Part shown: positions 25,134 to 33,786 of the stretch, piece after piece
How positions within the stretch are numbered: position 1 is the stretch's first letter
Layout of the letters: each line of letters starts with the position of its first letter
DNA from: Bacteroidetes bacterium ADurb.Bin139
Lineage (GTDB): Bacteria; Bacteroidota; Bacteroidia; Bacteroidales; UBA932
NCBI GenBank assembly: GCA_002070565.1
Contig: MWDM01000007.1
Span: 1-52,485, forward strand
DNA: 52,485 nt
Direction of reading: 5' to 3'
Made by a program: the position numbers and the translations under genes
Notes under the pieces: generated by a model
What the model saw: only the letters and a program-made list of their open reading frames with translations
Told to the model about the DNA's origin: nothing
Database searches by the model: none

Positions 25134-28100
25134 TTAAAGTTTAATACTCAAACCAAAGAGGACCGTCCGGGCACGTGGATAAAAGCCCAGATCTATACCG
25201 GATCCCCATGTAGAACCACCACTGTAACCGACTTCAGGATCCATTCCTGAATACCTGGTAAGGACCAGTGCGTTCTGAACCGTTACATAAGCGCGCAACT
25301 GGCTCATAACTGACTTTTGCTTGAATAAACGGGCAAAGTTATATCCAAGGGTAACATTGCTGATGCGGAAGAAATCGGCATCTTCTATGTACAGTTGAGA
25401 CATATACAAGCGATTCCCGTTATCTTCATCGCCATTGGTCACACGGGGGATGGTGTTTGAAGTCCCTTCTCCTGTCCAGCGGCCCAGAATATCCGTGGTA
25501 TAATTGTATTGTTTGCGGTCTGCCGGACGGTAACATTTTGCGATCTGCATGCCAAAAGAGCCGTTCCCAACCAGATAGAAATCAAATCCCTTGTAATTGA
25601 GGGAAAGATTCAATCCAATAGTAGTGGTGGGATAAGGTTGTCCAAGGTATATATTGTCGGCCTGTGTAATATTTCCGTCATCATTAGCGTCTTCAAAGAT
25701 GATATCTCCCGGTTTGGCATAGGGTTGTATCACTTTACCTCCGGAATTTTTATGGTTGTCTATCTGGTTCTGATTCTGGAAAATCCCAAGCATGTTCAAT
25801 CCCCAGAAATAGCCTATGGGATAACCTTCCTGGGCTCGGTTCATTTCCTGCATTCCCTTGAACAGAACATCCTGTGATCCGTGTATGACCCCTTCCACAT
25901 TGGGGATCGATATGACTTCATTTTTGTTGAATGCACCGTTGGCGCCTATGGAAAAACGAAATTCGTCCCCTATCTGGCCAAAATACGACGCCCCGAATTC
26001 AACACCTTTGTTTCTTACAGAGCCACCGTTGATATACGGATTTTGCTGGGCACCGAACACATCCAGCACATCGGCCTGTAACAGCCAGTCCCTTGTTGTT
26101 TTGTTGTAATAGTCAAAAGCAGCCTGTATTTTCCCGTTAAAGAATTGCATATCCAGACCCAGGTCAAGTTGCTCGGATGTTTCCCATCTGACATTAACAT
26201 TGGGCATGGAATTTTCATAGACACCCGTTGTGGTGGAAGTCTGGTTGTCCTTATCTCCAAAGGCATAAGAAGTGGTCGTTATGGTTGAAAGATAGGTGTA
26301 ATCGGCTATACGGTTATTCCCGTTTTGCCCCCAGCTGGCCCTCAGTTTGAGGAAGCTGATCACATCTTTCACACCCTCCATGAAACCTTCGCTACTGATA
26401 GCCCATCCGGCAGATACAGAGGGAAATACACCAAATCTGTTAGCAGGACCGAATTTTGAAGATCCATCGGCCCTGACCGTTGCTGTAAACATGTATTTTT
26501 CCTTGTAGTTATAACTGATACGGCCGAAATAAGAAACAAGGTTATCCAGGTTGTAGGGGTATCCGTCTACAATGACCATATTCGCATTCGAATTGGTGGC
26601 ATTGCGTATCCAGGCATGGTCAAAATCATTGAATATCAGATCATATTTTTGAGCAGAAAGCATTTGACCGGTTTCCTGCCTGGCCTGCATACCAAGTAAG
26701 ATATCAAAATTGTGATTTTTAAGATTGAAATTATAGTTGAGGGTATTTTCCCATGACCAGCTGGTTCTAAGTGCATTCTGCTGGATCACGTAATCGGTGT
26801 CGTTGTAAAACCCGCTTCCGTAATTAAATTGCGGTGTATAACTCCTCGAATTGGAATTATTGTAATCCAGGGCAAAGACACTTCTGAGCTTTAAATTCTT
26901 TATGGGCTGAACCTCCAGGTAAATATCTCCGGACAACCTGGCTGTCTGTGTTTTGTTCTGATTTCTCATCACCAGTGATGCCAATGGATTCACTTCATCA
27001 ACGTACCATAAGGTTGCCGGGGCATAGTCCGTACCGTCTTCATTATAGGGCGTTAAGACAGGAGTGGCTCTTAATGCTTCGTTTATGATGTTATTAAACT
27101 GGTTCCCGGTAAGAATTCCACTCCGGTTAATATAGGATAAGGAAATATTCTCTCCAATTTTTACAATATCCCTGAAGATTTTATGGTCACTGTTTATCCG
27201 GAAATTAAACCGTTCATTATTGGAATAATCCTTACCTCCAATCACTCCTTCCTGTCCGCTGTAACTCAAAGACAAGGCAAAGACACTGAGCTGAGACCCA
27301 CCGCTAACACTAACCACGTGATTCTGGGTTTTTGCATTTTTGACCACTAACTGGTCCAGCCAGTCTGTTCCCTGCCCGATCTTGGCCGGATCAATCTTGA
27401 ATTCACTTAACCAGCCATAAGCTGTTCCACCGGAATTTATACTGGCCTCGTCCATGATCATCATATAATCCTGTGCATTGAGCATCTCGGGCATTCTCAC
27501 CAGGGACTGAAATCCCACAAATCCTTCATATCCAACCACTGTTTTACCGGTTTTCCCTTTTTTTGTGGTGACAAGCAAGACACCGTTGGCTGCCCGTGCT
27601 CCGTAAATTGCTGCCGAAGCCGCATCTTTCAAAACATCAATAGATTCAATCTCAGAAGGATTGATATGGGATATACTGCTTACCTGTACTCCATCTACCA
27701 CATATAAAGGTGTGGCATCACCCACAGTTCCCAAACCCCTAACACTTACACGGAAATTTTCACCTGGCTGTCCCGAAGAAGCTATGATCTGTACTCCGGG
27801 GCTTTGGCCAATAAGTGCATCAAGAGCATTCTGGGCGCTTCTTTTGGTGATGTCTTCTTCCTTGATGTTTAGGTTGGCCCCCGTTATCAGTTTCTTCTTT
27901 TGAGTACCGTAGCCCACAACAACCACTTCATCAAGGATAAGACGGTCTTCGATCATCACTATGTTTATTTCTGTCTGGTTGTTGACAGGAATTGTGCGGG
28001 TAACAAATCCTATGTAGGAAGCTATCAGGACACCATCGGCCGGTATAAGGATGGAAAAGTTCCCATCCAAATCTGTAATGGCGGTAGTCTGAGATCCCTG

Positions 28101-28514
28101 GGCAACAATGGAAGCTCCAATGATGGGGAGACCAGACTCGTCTACAACAGTACCTGAAACACGATGCTCCTGTTGTTGTTGGACATGGAAAACCGGTTTC
28201 TCTTTACCGGAAGGCTGCTTATGGAGCACTATGATCTTGCCTTCAATAGAGTAATATAACGAACCATCGAGTACCGTCTGCAAAACTTCTTCCAAAGATG
28301 CATTTTCAAATCTGGCGGTAACCAGATGCGATTCATTGACCTCGCTGGTTTCGTAGATAACAGACATACCTGTCTGTTTTTCAACCTCTTTCAAAACATT
28401 GACCAGGGGCACGTTCACAAACTCCCGGGTGATCGTCTGTCCGAAAGAAAATACCCCCAGCAGGATCAACCCTGTAGTGAGTACAAATCTTTTTAGGTTT
28501 AGGTTAATATGCAT
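25134..28514 (-). CDS. SusC/RagA-family TonB-dependent transporter with STN domain
   Basis: A 1126-residue outer-membrane channel. Signal peptide to about residue 25, then an STN domain (about 28-92; VPLVNVLKEVEKQTGMSVIYE, FENASLEEVLQTVLDG). Next comes a carboxypeptidase-regulatory-like domain (about 112-195; VSGTVVDESGLPIIGASIVAQG), a plug (about 205-320; DEVVVVGYGTQKKKLITGAN, DALIGQSPGVQI, YVVDGVQVSSISHINPSEIESIDVLKDAASAAIYGARAANGV) and a 22-strand barrel ending with an aromatic-containing strand. The STN domain is what binds FecR-type anti-sigma factors, so this is a signalling (sensor) SusC: substrate binding would release the adjacent ECF sigma factor. FecR gene is 6 bp upstream. Confidence 0.96.
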   Translation of the reverse strand: MHINLNLKRFVLTTGLILLGVFSFGQTITREFVNVPLVNVLKEVEKQTGMSVIYETSEVNESHLVTARFENASLEEVLQTVLDGSLYYSIEGKIIVLHKQPSGKEKPVFHVQQQQEHRVSGTVVDESGLPIIGASIVAQGSQTTAITDLDGNFSILIPADGVLIASYIGFVTRTIPVNNQTEINIVMIEDRLILDEVVVVGYGTQKKKLITGANLNIKEEDITKRSAQNALDALIGQSPGVQIIASSGQPGENFRVSVRGLGTVGDATPLYVVDGVQVSSISHINPSEIESIDVLKDAASAAIYGARAANGVLLVTTKKGKTGKTVVGYEGFVGFQSLVRMPEMLNAQDYMMIMDEASINSGGTAYGWLSEFKIDPAKIGQGTDWLDQLVVKNAKTQNHVVSVSGGSQLSVFALSLSYSGQEGVIGGKDYSNNERFNFRINSDHKIFRDIVKIGENISLSYINRSGILTGNQFNNIINEALRATPVLTPYNEDGTDYAPATLWYVDEVNPLASLVMRNQNKTQTARLSGDIYLEVQPIKNLKLRSVFALDYNNSNSRSYTPQFNYGSGFYNDTDYVIQQNALRTSWSWENTLNYNFNLKNHNFDILLGMQARQETGQMLSAQKYDLIFNDFDHAWIRNATNSNANMVIVDGYPYNLDNLVSYFGRISYNYKEKYMFTATVRADGSSKFGPANRFGVFPSVSAGWAISSEGFMEGVKDVISFLKLRASWGQNGNNRIADYTYLSTITTTSYAFGDKDNQTSTTTGVYENSMPNVNVRWETSEQLDLGLDMQFFNGKIQAAFDYYNKTTRDWLLQADVLDVFGAQQNPYINGGSVRNKGVEFGASYFGQIGDEFRFSIGANGAFNKNEVISIPNVEGVIHGSQDVLFKGMQEMNRAQEGYPIGYFWGLNMLGIFQNQNQIDNHKNSGGKVIQPYAKPGDIIFEDANDDGNITQADNIYLGQPYPTTTIGLNLSLNYKGFDFYLVGNGSFGMQIAKCYRPADRKQYNYTTDILGRWTGEGTSNTIPRVTNGDEDNGNRLYMSQLYIEDADFFRISNVTLGYNFARLFKQKSVMSQLRAYVTVQNALVLTRYSGMDPEVGYSGGSTWGSGIDLGFYPRARTVLFGLSIKL

Positions 28515-28520
28515 GATGAT

Positions 28521-29540
28521 TTATTTGAATGTTATATAAAGGTTTTTTCCATCTCTTCTTGTAGTAAAAGGAATGATCAGAGAAAGAGCATCCAGGACAT
28601 CGGTAATGGTTTCCCCGTTATTGAGGGAAATATTGAAAATTTTGTCCATTTTCTTTTCAGCTGTAAAAATGATATTGACATCATACTGACGCGAGAGGCG
28701 CTTAAAGAGTTCGTCAAATGTGATCATGTTGTATTCAAACCTTCTTTCAGTCCAGGAAATGTATTGCGACGCGTTTTGTCTAAACTTTGAAACGGTACTC
28801 GTGTTGACATCAAAACGGATTATGTCGTCGGGAAGCATGGTGATCTTCTTATCTCCTCCTCCTAGTTCCAGTCTGCCCTCAAGCAATGCCGTGGTGACAG
28901 ATGGTTCATCTGCATAGGCTGTTACATTGAACCTTGTTCCCAAAACTTTTATGGGTATATTTTTAGCCTTGACTATGAAAGGCATATCCTCATTCCTTGC
29001 TACCTCAAAGTACGCTTCTCCCTCCAGCTCCATGGTCCTGTGCTTTTGATTGAATCTTTCAGGGCACCTTAGTTTTGTTGCAGCATTCAGATACACCACG
29101 GTACCATCGGGGAGAATTACTTTGGATTGTTCCGCATTCTGTGTTTCAATCACAAAAGCATAACCACCATCCTGCCCGGATCGTCTTCCCAGTTCAATCG
29201 CCAGAAAAACAACAGCAAAGACAGCTGCCGCTGCCACTGCCTGGAAAATCTTTCTTGATAAGATGTTTTTACGTACTATGGGAGAGTCCAGCAGTTGTTT
29301 CTTTCTGCACCTATAGCCGGTTGAAAGACGGTCCCATAAAATGAGGGTTTCCTGACTTGGTTTATGTTCCCGGAGCCACTCCTGCTCCCATTTTCTGAAA
29401 AGGGATTCGCTTTCTTTTGATTGACTTACGAAATCAAATAGCAGGCTCTCATCTTTCAAATGGATTTTTCCCTCAAAATAGGAGATTGCCAACTCTTTGA
29501 TTTTTTCCTGATCTGGTATCATGCTGATAGGTGATTTCAT
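28521..29540 (-). CDS. FecR-family anti-sigma factor
   Basis: A 339-residue inner-membrane protein. A cytoplasmic N-terminal portion (about 1-90) binds the sigma factor. One transmembrane helix (about 95-115, IFQAVAAAAVFAVVFLAIEL) is followed by a periplasmic FecR domain (VILPDGTVVYLNAATKLRCPE, ELEGEAYFEVARNEDMPFIV, VLGTRFNVTAY, ALLEGRLEL). A C-terminal DUF4974 STN-like domain (TFDELFKRLSRQYDVNIIF...ITDVLDALSLI) contacts the SusC N-terminus. It transmits the glycan signal from SusC to the ECF sigma factor. Start at 29540; Met at 29522 is a possible shorter start. The 77 bp leader to the sigma gene holds an imperfect dyad (29541-29574). Confidence 0.94.
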   Translation of the reverse strand: MKSPISMIPDQEKIKELAISYFEGKIHLKDESLLFDFVSQSKESESLFRKWEQEWLREHKPSQETLILWDRLSTGYRCRKKQLLDSPIVRKNILSRKIFQAVAAAAVFAVVFLAIELGRRSGQDGGYAFVIETQNAEQSKVILPDGTVVYLNAATKLRCPERFNQKHRTMELEGEAYFEVARNEDMPFIVKAKNIPIKVLGTRFNVTAYADEPSVTTALLEGRLELGGGDKKITMLPDDIIRFDVNTSTVSKFRQNASQYISWTERRFEYNMITFDELFKRLSRQYDVNIIFTAEKKMDKIFNISLNNGETITDVLDALSLIIPFTTRRDGKNLYITFK

Positions 29541-29617
29541 AGGTTAAACAATATGATGTGGGTTTACCTAACCCTTGTTATGTAATTTTATCAAAATAAA
29601 TATGTTTTTGTGGTATG

Positions 29618-30208
29618 CTAATCCAGATAAGTGGATAGCAAACAAGAGAATACGATGATGTATATATGGAAAGGATATTTCTTTTCAAAATAGGCAGTAA
29701 GCGAGCTTAACGCTTTTCTGATGTGCTTCTCGACAGACGTAGTGGAAATGTTCAGTTTTTGGGCAATTTCCCGGTTTTTGAATCCGTCAAAACGGCTCAT
29801 GACAAAAACCTTCCTGCATTTTTCCGGCAAGGAATCCACTGCTATCTGAAGCTGTTTTTCAAGCTCTTCATAAAGGGGCAATTTATCCTGCCCAAAATCA
29901 AAATCGTAATGATATATCCTTTCATCGCCCTCAGCTTCATGAACATAATGGCCCTTAAAAAGATTAACCACATTTTTGTGTTTCAGGTAATTCAGACATT
30001 TGTTGCGCACCATGGTAAAAAGAAGGGCTTTGAGGTGGATAAAGTCAAATTGCTCCATTTTTTCCCACAAATGCATAAAACAGTCCTGTACAATATCCTC
30101 GGCAGTCTCTCTGCTTGTGACAAAGCGTACGGCATAATTTGTCAACCTGGGTGAATAGCTGACAAAATAACGCTTCAGTAATTCCTGTTTATCAGGGCTT
30201 TTTGCCAT
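29618..30208 (-). CDS. ECF RNA polymerase sigma factor (Bacteroides sigma-70 expansion type)
   Basis: A 196-residue sigma factor. Region 2 (about 8-80): ELLKRYFVSYSPRLTNYAVRFVTSRETAEDIVQDCFMHLWEK. Region 4 (about 120-175): DSLPEKCRKVFVMSRFDGFKNREIAQKLNISTTSVEKHIRKAL. Start MAKSPDKQE at 30208 is preferred; upstream codons to 30250 lie within gldA. The C-terminus ends in a hydrophobic tail (KYPFHIYIIVFSCLLSTYLD), unusual for a soluble sigma factor and possibly membrane-associating. The start overlaps the gldA 3' end by 17 bp, suggesting transcription with gldA or translational coupling. Pairs with the FecR downstream to control the sus-like operon. Confidence 0.94.
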   Translation of the reverse strand: MAKSPDKQELLKRYFVSYSPRLTNYAVRFVTSRETAEDIVQDCFMHLWEKMEQFDFIHLKALLFTMVRNKCLNYLKHKNVVNLFKGHYVHEAEGDERIYHYDFDFGQDKLPLYEELEKQLQIAVDSLPEKCRKVFVMSRFDGFKNREIAQKLNISTTSVEKHIRKALSSLTAYFEKKYPFHIYIIVFSCLLSTYLD

Positions 30209-31334
30209 AGGTTCTCTGTTTTCTCTTTTTTCCGTTATCGTCAGCTGCAAACAGGGCTGCCAGAACTTCTTCCGGGGTTACCCTTCTTGTTTCGTGGTGT
30301 ATTGCTTCTGAAGGATGGCATGTTTTAACAGCAACTTCCATGAGCCGTTTCCGGCTTACCCTGTCAAGGTTCAGATCTTCAAATGTGGTGGGCAGCCCTA
30401 CCGACTCACAAAAACCATATACGCGATCCTTTTCCCTGGCCGGTGCTCCGGTCAGGTGAAGTCCTGTCAGCACCCCGAACGCGACTTTTTCACCGTGGTA
30501 AAAAGCATGTGTCTCTTCCAGGACAGTCAGCCCATTGTGTATGGCATGTGCCGAGGCTAGTCCGCAACTTTCAAATCCCAGCCCGCTCATCAGGACATTG
30601 GCTTCAATGATGTGCGACAGTGCAGGGGTGGTAAGATGCAGATCGCAATCCTTTTTTGCCTGCAAGCCGTAACGCAGCAATGTCTGATAACACAGACGTG
30701 CGATACCCATAGCTGTCAATGTGGTGTAACCCCCGCATTCGTTGGACGAACCGGAACGTTTGCAGGATCTTGCTTCAAACCAGGTGGCCAGAGCATCCCC
30801 CATACCCGAGACCAGAAAACGCGTAGGAGCAGAAGCAATGACCGTTTCATCTACAAGCACGACCTGTGGATTCATTTTCAGGTAATAGACAGAATCAAAA
30901 ACACCTTCCGGCGAGTACAGCACGGCACAACCACTGGTAGGGGCATCGGTAGAGGCTATCGTAGGGACAACAATAACAGGTATGCCGGACTTGTCAGCAA
31001 CAATCTTTGCCGTGTCAATCACCTTTCCGCCACCCATTCCCACGATCACATCGGCATTTTTATGATGAACGATATCTGTTATCCTTTCTATCTCCCCAGT
31101 GCAGCATTCACCGCGGAATGTTTCAAGGTGGATATCTTTCTCACTTTCAATATTGGAATATTTTGGGAGTACATTTGATATCACTGATGGCGAGGCCAGC
31201 AATAATCCGTTTTTTCCAAATAATTCCATAATGTAAGGCAAACCTGACAGCGCGTTCCCTGCCTGTATATACTTGCCCGGGAAAACAGCTTTCAAAGGCT
31301 CTTTACCCTTTTCAAACCCCCGTATAAGTATCAT
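30192..31334 (-). CDS. gldA: glycerol dehydrogenase (iron-containing alcohol dehydrogenase family)
   Basis: A 380-residue NAD-dependent enzyme oxidising glycerol to dihydroxyacetone (or the reverse). Signatures: MGGGKVIDTAKIVA (NAD-binding glycine motif), VPTIASTDAPTSGCAVLYSPEG, FLVSGMGDALATWFEARSC (Asp metal ligand), SGLGFESCGLASAHAIHNGLTVLEETHAFYHGEKVAFG (two His metal ligands). The match to GldA along its length is strong. Start MILIRGFEKG at 31334, 22 bp after an exact TATATTTG box. The N-terminal extension to 31445 in the open frame covers the divergent promoter region and is rejected. Not an obvious polysaccharide gene; its link to the sus-like operon is only the overlap with the sigma gene. 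Confidence 0.94.
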   Translation of the reverse strand: MILIRGFEKGKEPLKAVFPGKYIQAGNALSGLPYIMELFGKNGLLLASPSVISNVLPKYSNIESEKDIHLETFRGECCTGEIERITDIVHHKNADVIVGMGGGKVIDTAKIVADKSGIPVIVVPTIASTDAPTSGCAVLYSPEGVFDSVYYLKMNPQVVLVDETVIASAPTRFLVSGMGDALATWFEARSCKRSGSSNECGGYTTLTAMGIARLCYQTLLRYGLQAKKDCDLHLTTPALSHIIEANVLMSGLGFESCGLASAHAIHNGLTVLEETHAFYHGEKVAFGVLTGLHLTGAPAREKDRVYGFCESVGLPTTFEDLNLDRVSRKRLMEVAVKTCHPSEAIHHETRRVTPEEVLAALFAADDNGKKRKQRTYGKKP

Positions 31335-31356
31335 ATGTTTGAATCTTTGATTTAAG

Positions 31357-31364
31357 CAAATATA
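31357..31364 (-). promoter_or_regulatory. -7 box (TATATTTG) upstream of gldA
   Basis: Exact TAnnTTTG on the minus strand, 22 bp before the gldA ATG, in the AT-rich 82 bp region between gldA and the arginase-fold gene. The -33 element is not clear. Confidence 0.5.
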
Positions 31365-31416
31365 TAGAGAATTACTATATAAATTAATTTTAGGTATATT
31401 CGCTAAACAAGGTTCA

Positions 31417-32130
31417 ATGTCAGAAATTATGAACATTCCGGTCATAATTATGGACTTTACAAAGGTTTACAGAAACCAGTATTTTTACCTTGGTTACAAC
31501 CATACAGTAATAGATTGTACCGATATTCCAGGCTCGGATTGTTACTGCGACCAGGACGCAGCAAAGATCATACAGGCCCGGATAGCACCGCATCCGCTCA
31601 GGGCAGTGCATTTTCTGGACACAGGCAATCACCATTACATTACAAAATTCTGGACAGACAGGATTAACACAGATTTTATCATGGTAGTTGCAGACTTCCA
31701 TCACGACATGCAACCCCCTATGTTTGAGGACTTCCTCTCCTGCGGAGGCTGGGTCAGAACGGCTCTTGACACCAATCCCTACCTAAAACAGGTCTTATTC
31801 ATTGGCGTTTCAGAGGATTACACTGTGATGGGAAATGATTCCGAAATTTTTCGTTATCCTGTCATGCCCAATCCCTCCCTGCCTGTTTATATTTCTATAG
31901 ACAAAGATGTGCTTCACAAGGGAATTGTTACCACCAACTGGGACCAGGGCAACATGTCATTCAGGCAGCTTCAGGGCATAATAAAAGAGATCATGCACGG
32001 CTATCGTGTGCTTGGTGTGGACATCTGCGGCGAAAGCACAACGTGCTGTGACAAACGCAGTGACCACATCAACGGACGCCTTTTATCATGCATTGCTGCA
32101 AGTGATCTGTCTACATGGTTACAAGGATAA
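31417..32130 (+). CDS. minimal arginase/ureohydrolase-fold protein, substrate unknown
   Basis: A 237-residue protein (233 if started at the second Met, 31429), clearly shorter than arginase or agmatinase (about 300). Sequence motifs fit the ureohydrolase binuclear Mn site: DTGNHHYIT (in place of GGDHS), VVADFHHDMQ (DxHxD: Asp, His, Asp ligands), YISIDKDVL (SxDxD: two Asp ligands) and VDICGES (the Glu near the active site). All six expected metal-ligand positions therefore seem filled. The substrate-specificity loops differ from known arginases, agmatinases or formiminoglutamases, and extra Cys residues occur (SDCYCD, ESTTCC). Divergent from gldA. It overlaps the convergent transporter gene by 20 bp at the 3' end. 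Confidence 0.7.
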   Translation: MSEIMNIPVIIMDFTKVYRNQYFYLGYNHTVIDCTDIPGSDCYCDQDAAKIIQARIAPHPLRAVHFLDTGNHHYITKFWTDRINTDFIMVVADFHHDMQPPMFEDFLSCGGWVRTALDTNPYLKQVLFIGVSEDYTVMGNDSEIFRYPVMPNPSLPVYISIDKDVLHKGIVTTNWDQGNMSFRQLQGIIKEIMHGYRVLGVDICGESTTCCDKRSDHINGRLLSCIAASDLSTWLQG

Positions 32131-33775
32131 AAATCTGGGCCAGGAGCACCCTGAGAAACATAGTTAGCGGGTAAACTATGGCGTATGCAGACGCTTGTGC
32201 CTGAACGGGCGCTAAACCATTGGCAAATTCAAGCGCAGGGGGATCGGTCATGGATCCGGCCATGAAACCACAAATTTTTAGGTAGTTTACTTTCATCAGA
32301 CGGGCTATAATACCCACAATCAAAACAGGTATGAGGGTAATGGCAACACCGTATAGCATCCATTGCCACCCTCCTTTGAGAATGGTCTCCACAAATTTTC
32401 CGCCCGAAAGCAATCCCACGCAGGCCAGGAAAAGGATAATTCCCAACTCCCGCATGAAGAGACTGGCTCCGGGGGTCATGTAAAAACTCAGCTTGCCAAT
32501 CCGTCCCCTGTGTCCCAGGAAAATGGCTATCAGCAACTGTCCTCCTGCAAGTCCCAGTCTGGCCGGTGCAGGCAGGCCGGGAATAAATAGTGGAATACTC
32601 CCAAGTATGATTCCTGTAAAAATCCCAAGAAAAATAGAAATAATATTGGGCTTGACCAGTTCGTTTATAGAGTCGCCCAATTCTCTTTTAACATCATTTA
32701 GTATTTCCTGTTTGCCAACCACCCTCAGGGTATCCCCCAATTCCAGGGTTGTCAGTAAAGTAGGCAGAATTTTCATGCCTGAACGGTAAATGCGCGTTAC
32801 ATTGGCCGGGTAGCGGCGATAGATACCGATTTGTTGAATTGTTTTTCCTGCAATTCTCTGGTTGGTCATCAGGATGTTTATCATACCCAGGGGACCTGGA
32901 ATATTATCTGCCATTTTTGCCAAAGAAACTACGCCGGCTTTGAGTTCCAGTGTCTGGATATTATCCTGGGAAGAAACACCGCATATAATATCTCCCTTAC
33001 GGATGATTTCTTCATCATTACCCCCTGATATGGGTTCTCCATGGCGTAAGATACGGGAAAAGGCCAGCTCCCTGGCCAGGATCTTTTTGATATGACCAAT
33101 ACTTTTGCCGAACAACCCGGGATTAAGTACTGTTATTTCCACGTTATGCAGCGCAGGTTCACTACCCTCCAGGGACCGAAGATACTCATTCATCTCCGAT
33201 TGGGTATTTATCCTGAAAAACCGCCGTATCAGCATCATGCTTAAAATGACCCCAAAAACACCAAAAGGGTAAGCGATCGCGTAAGCCATACCCGTTTTGG
33301 AAATTACGGCAGGGGCTGCTCCCTGTTCCACCAATACCTGCTGTGCGGCACCCAGGCTGGGCGTGTTTGTTACAGCACCACTCATGAGTCCGGCTACGGC
33401 AGCAGAAGGGATATCTGTGAATCGGACTATGAGAAAAGCTATTCCAAAGCCGCCGGCTACAATAGCTATGGAAAAAAGGTTCAGTAAGAGTCCGTCTTTT
33501 TTGAATGAAGAAAAAAACCGGGGACCCATACTCAGGCCAATACTGTAAACAAACAGTATCAGCCCAAAATCGCGCATGAAATACAGGGTGTGCGCATCAA
33601 TGGGTGCTCCAAAATGAGCAACAAGAATGCCCGTGAAAAGTACGCCTGCCACACCCAGCCTGATTCCTTTAATTTCCAACTTCCCGAGCATTGACCCTGT
33701 AAAGGCAGCTAGGCACATATAAAGCATTGTGGATGAAATGCTCTGTGTAGTAAAAAAACGCAGGATGTAGTCCAT
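32111..33775 (-). CDS. AspT/YidE/YbjL-type transporter with two RCK_C domains
   Basis: A 554-residue inner-membrane protein made of two repeats of the aspartate-alanine exchanger domain (about 1-170 and 380-554), separated by two TrkA/RCK_C regulatory domains (about 200-280 and 285-365). Family signatures: SGAVTNTPSLGAAQQVL in the first repeat and AGSMTDPPALEFANGL in the second. AspT from Tetragenococcus exchanges aspartate and alanine; YidE and YbjL of E. coli are less well defined, so the substrate here is unknown. ATG at 33775 chosen over TTG at 33790, which would overlap the upstream gene. Probably co-transcribed with the lipoprotein gene just upstream (11 bp). Confidence 0.93.
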   Translation of the reverse strand: MDYILRFFTTQSISSTMLYMCLAAFTGSMLGKLEIKGIRLGVAGVLFTGILVAHFGAPIDAHTLYFMRDFGLILFVYSIGLSMGPRFFSSFKKDGLLLNLFSIAIVAGGFGIAFLIVRFTDIPSAAVAGLMSGAVTNTPSLGAAQQVLVEQGAAPAVISKTGMAYAIAYPFGVFGVILSMMLIRRFFRINTQSEMNEYLRSLEGSEPALHNVEITVLNPGLFGKSIGHIKKILARELAFSRILRHGEPISGGNDEEIIRKGDIICGVSSQDNIQTLELKAGVVSLAKMADNIPGPLGMINILMTNQRIAGKTIQQIGIYRRYPANVTRIYRSGMKILPTLLTTLELGDTLRVVGKQEILNDVKRELGDSINELVKPNIISIFLGIFTGIILGSIPLFIPGLPAPARLGLAGGQLLIAIFLGHRGRIGKLSFYMTPGASLFMRELGIILFLACVGLLSGGKFVETILKGGWQWMLYGVAITLIPVLIVGIIARLMKVNYLKICGFMAGSMTDPPALEFANGLAPVQAQASAYAIVYPLTMFLRVLLAQIFILVTM

Positions 33776-33786
33776 TAAATCACCGG

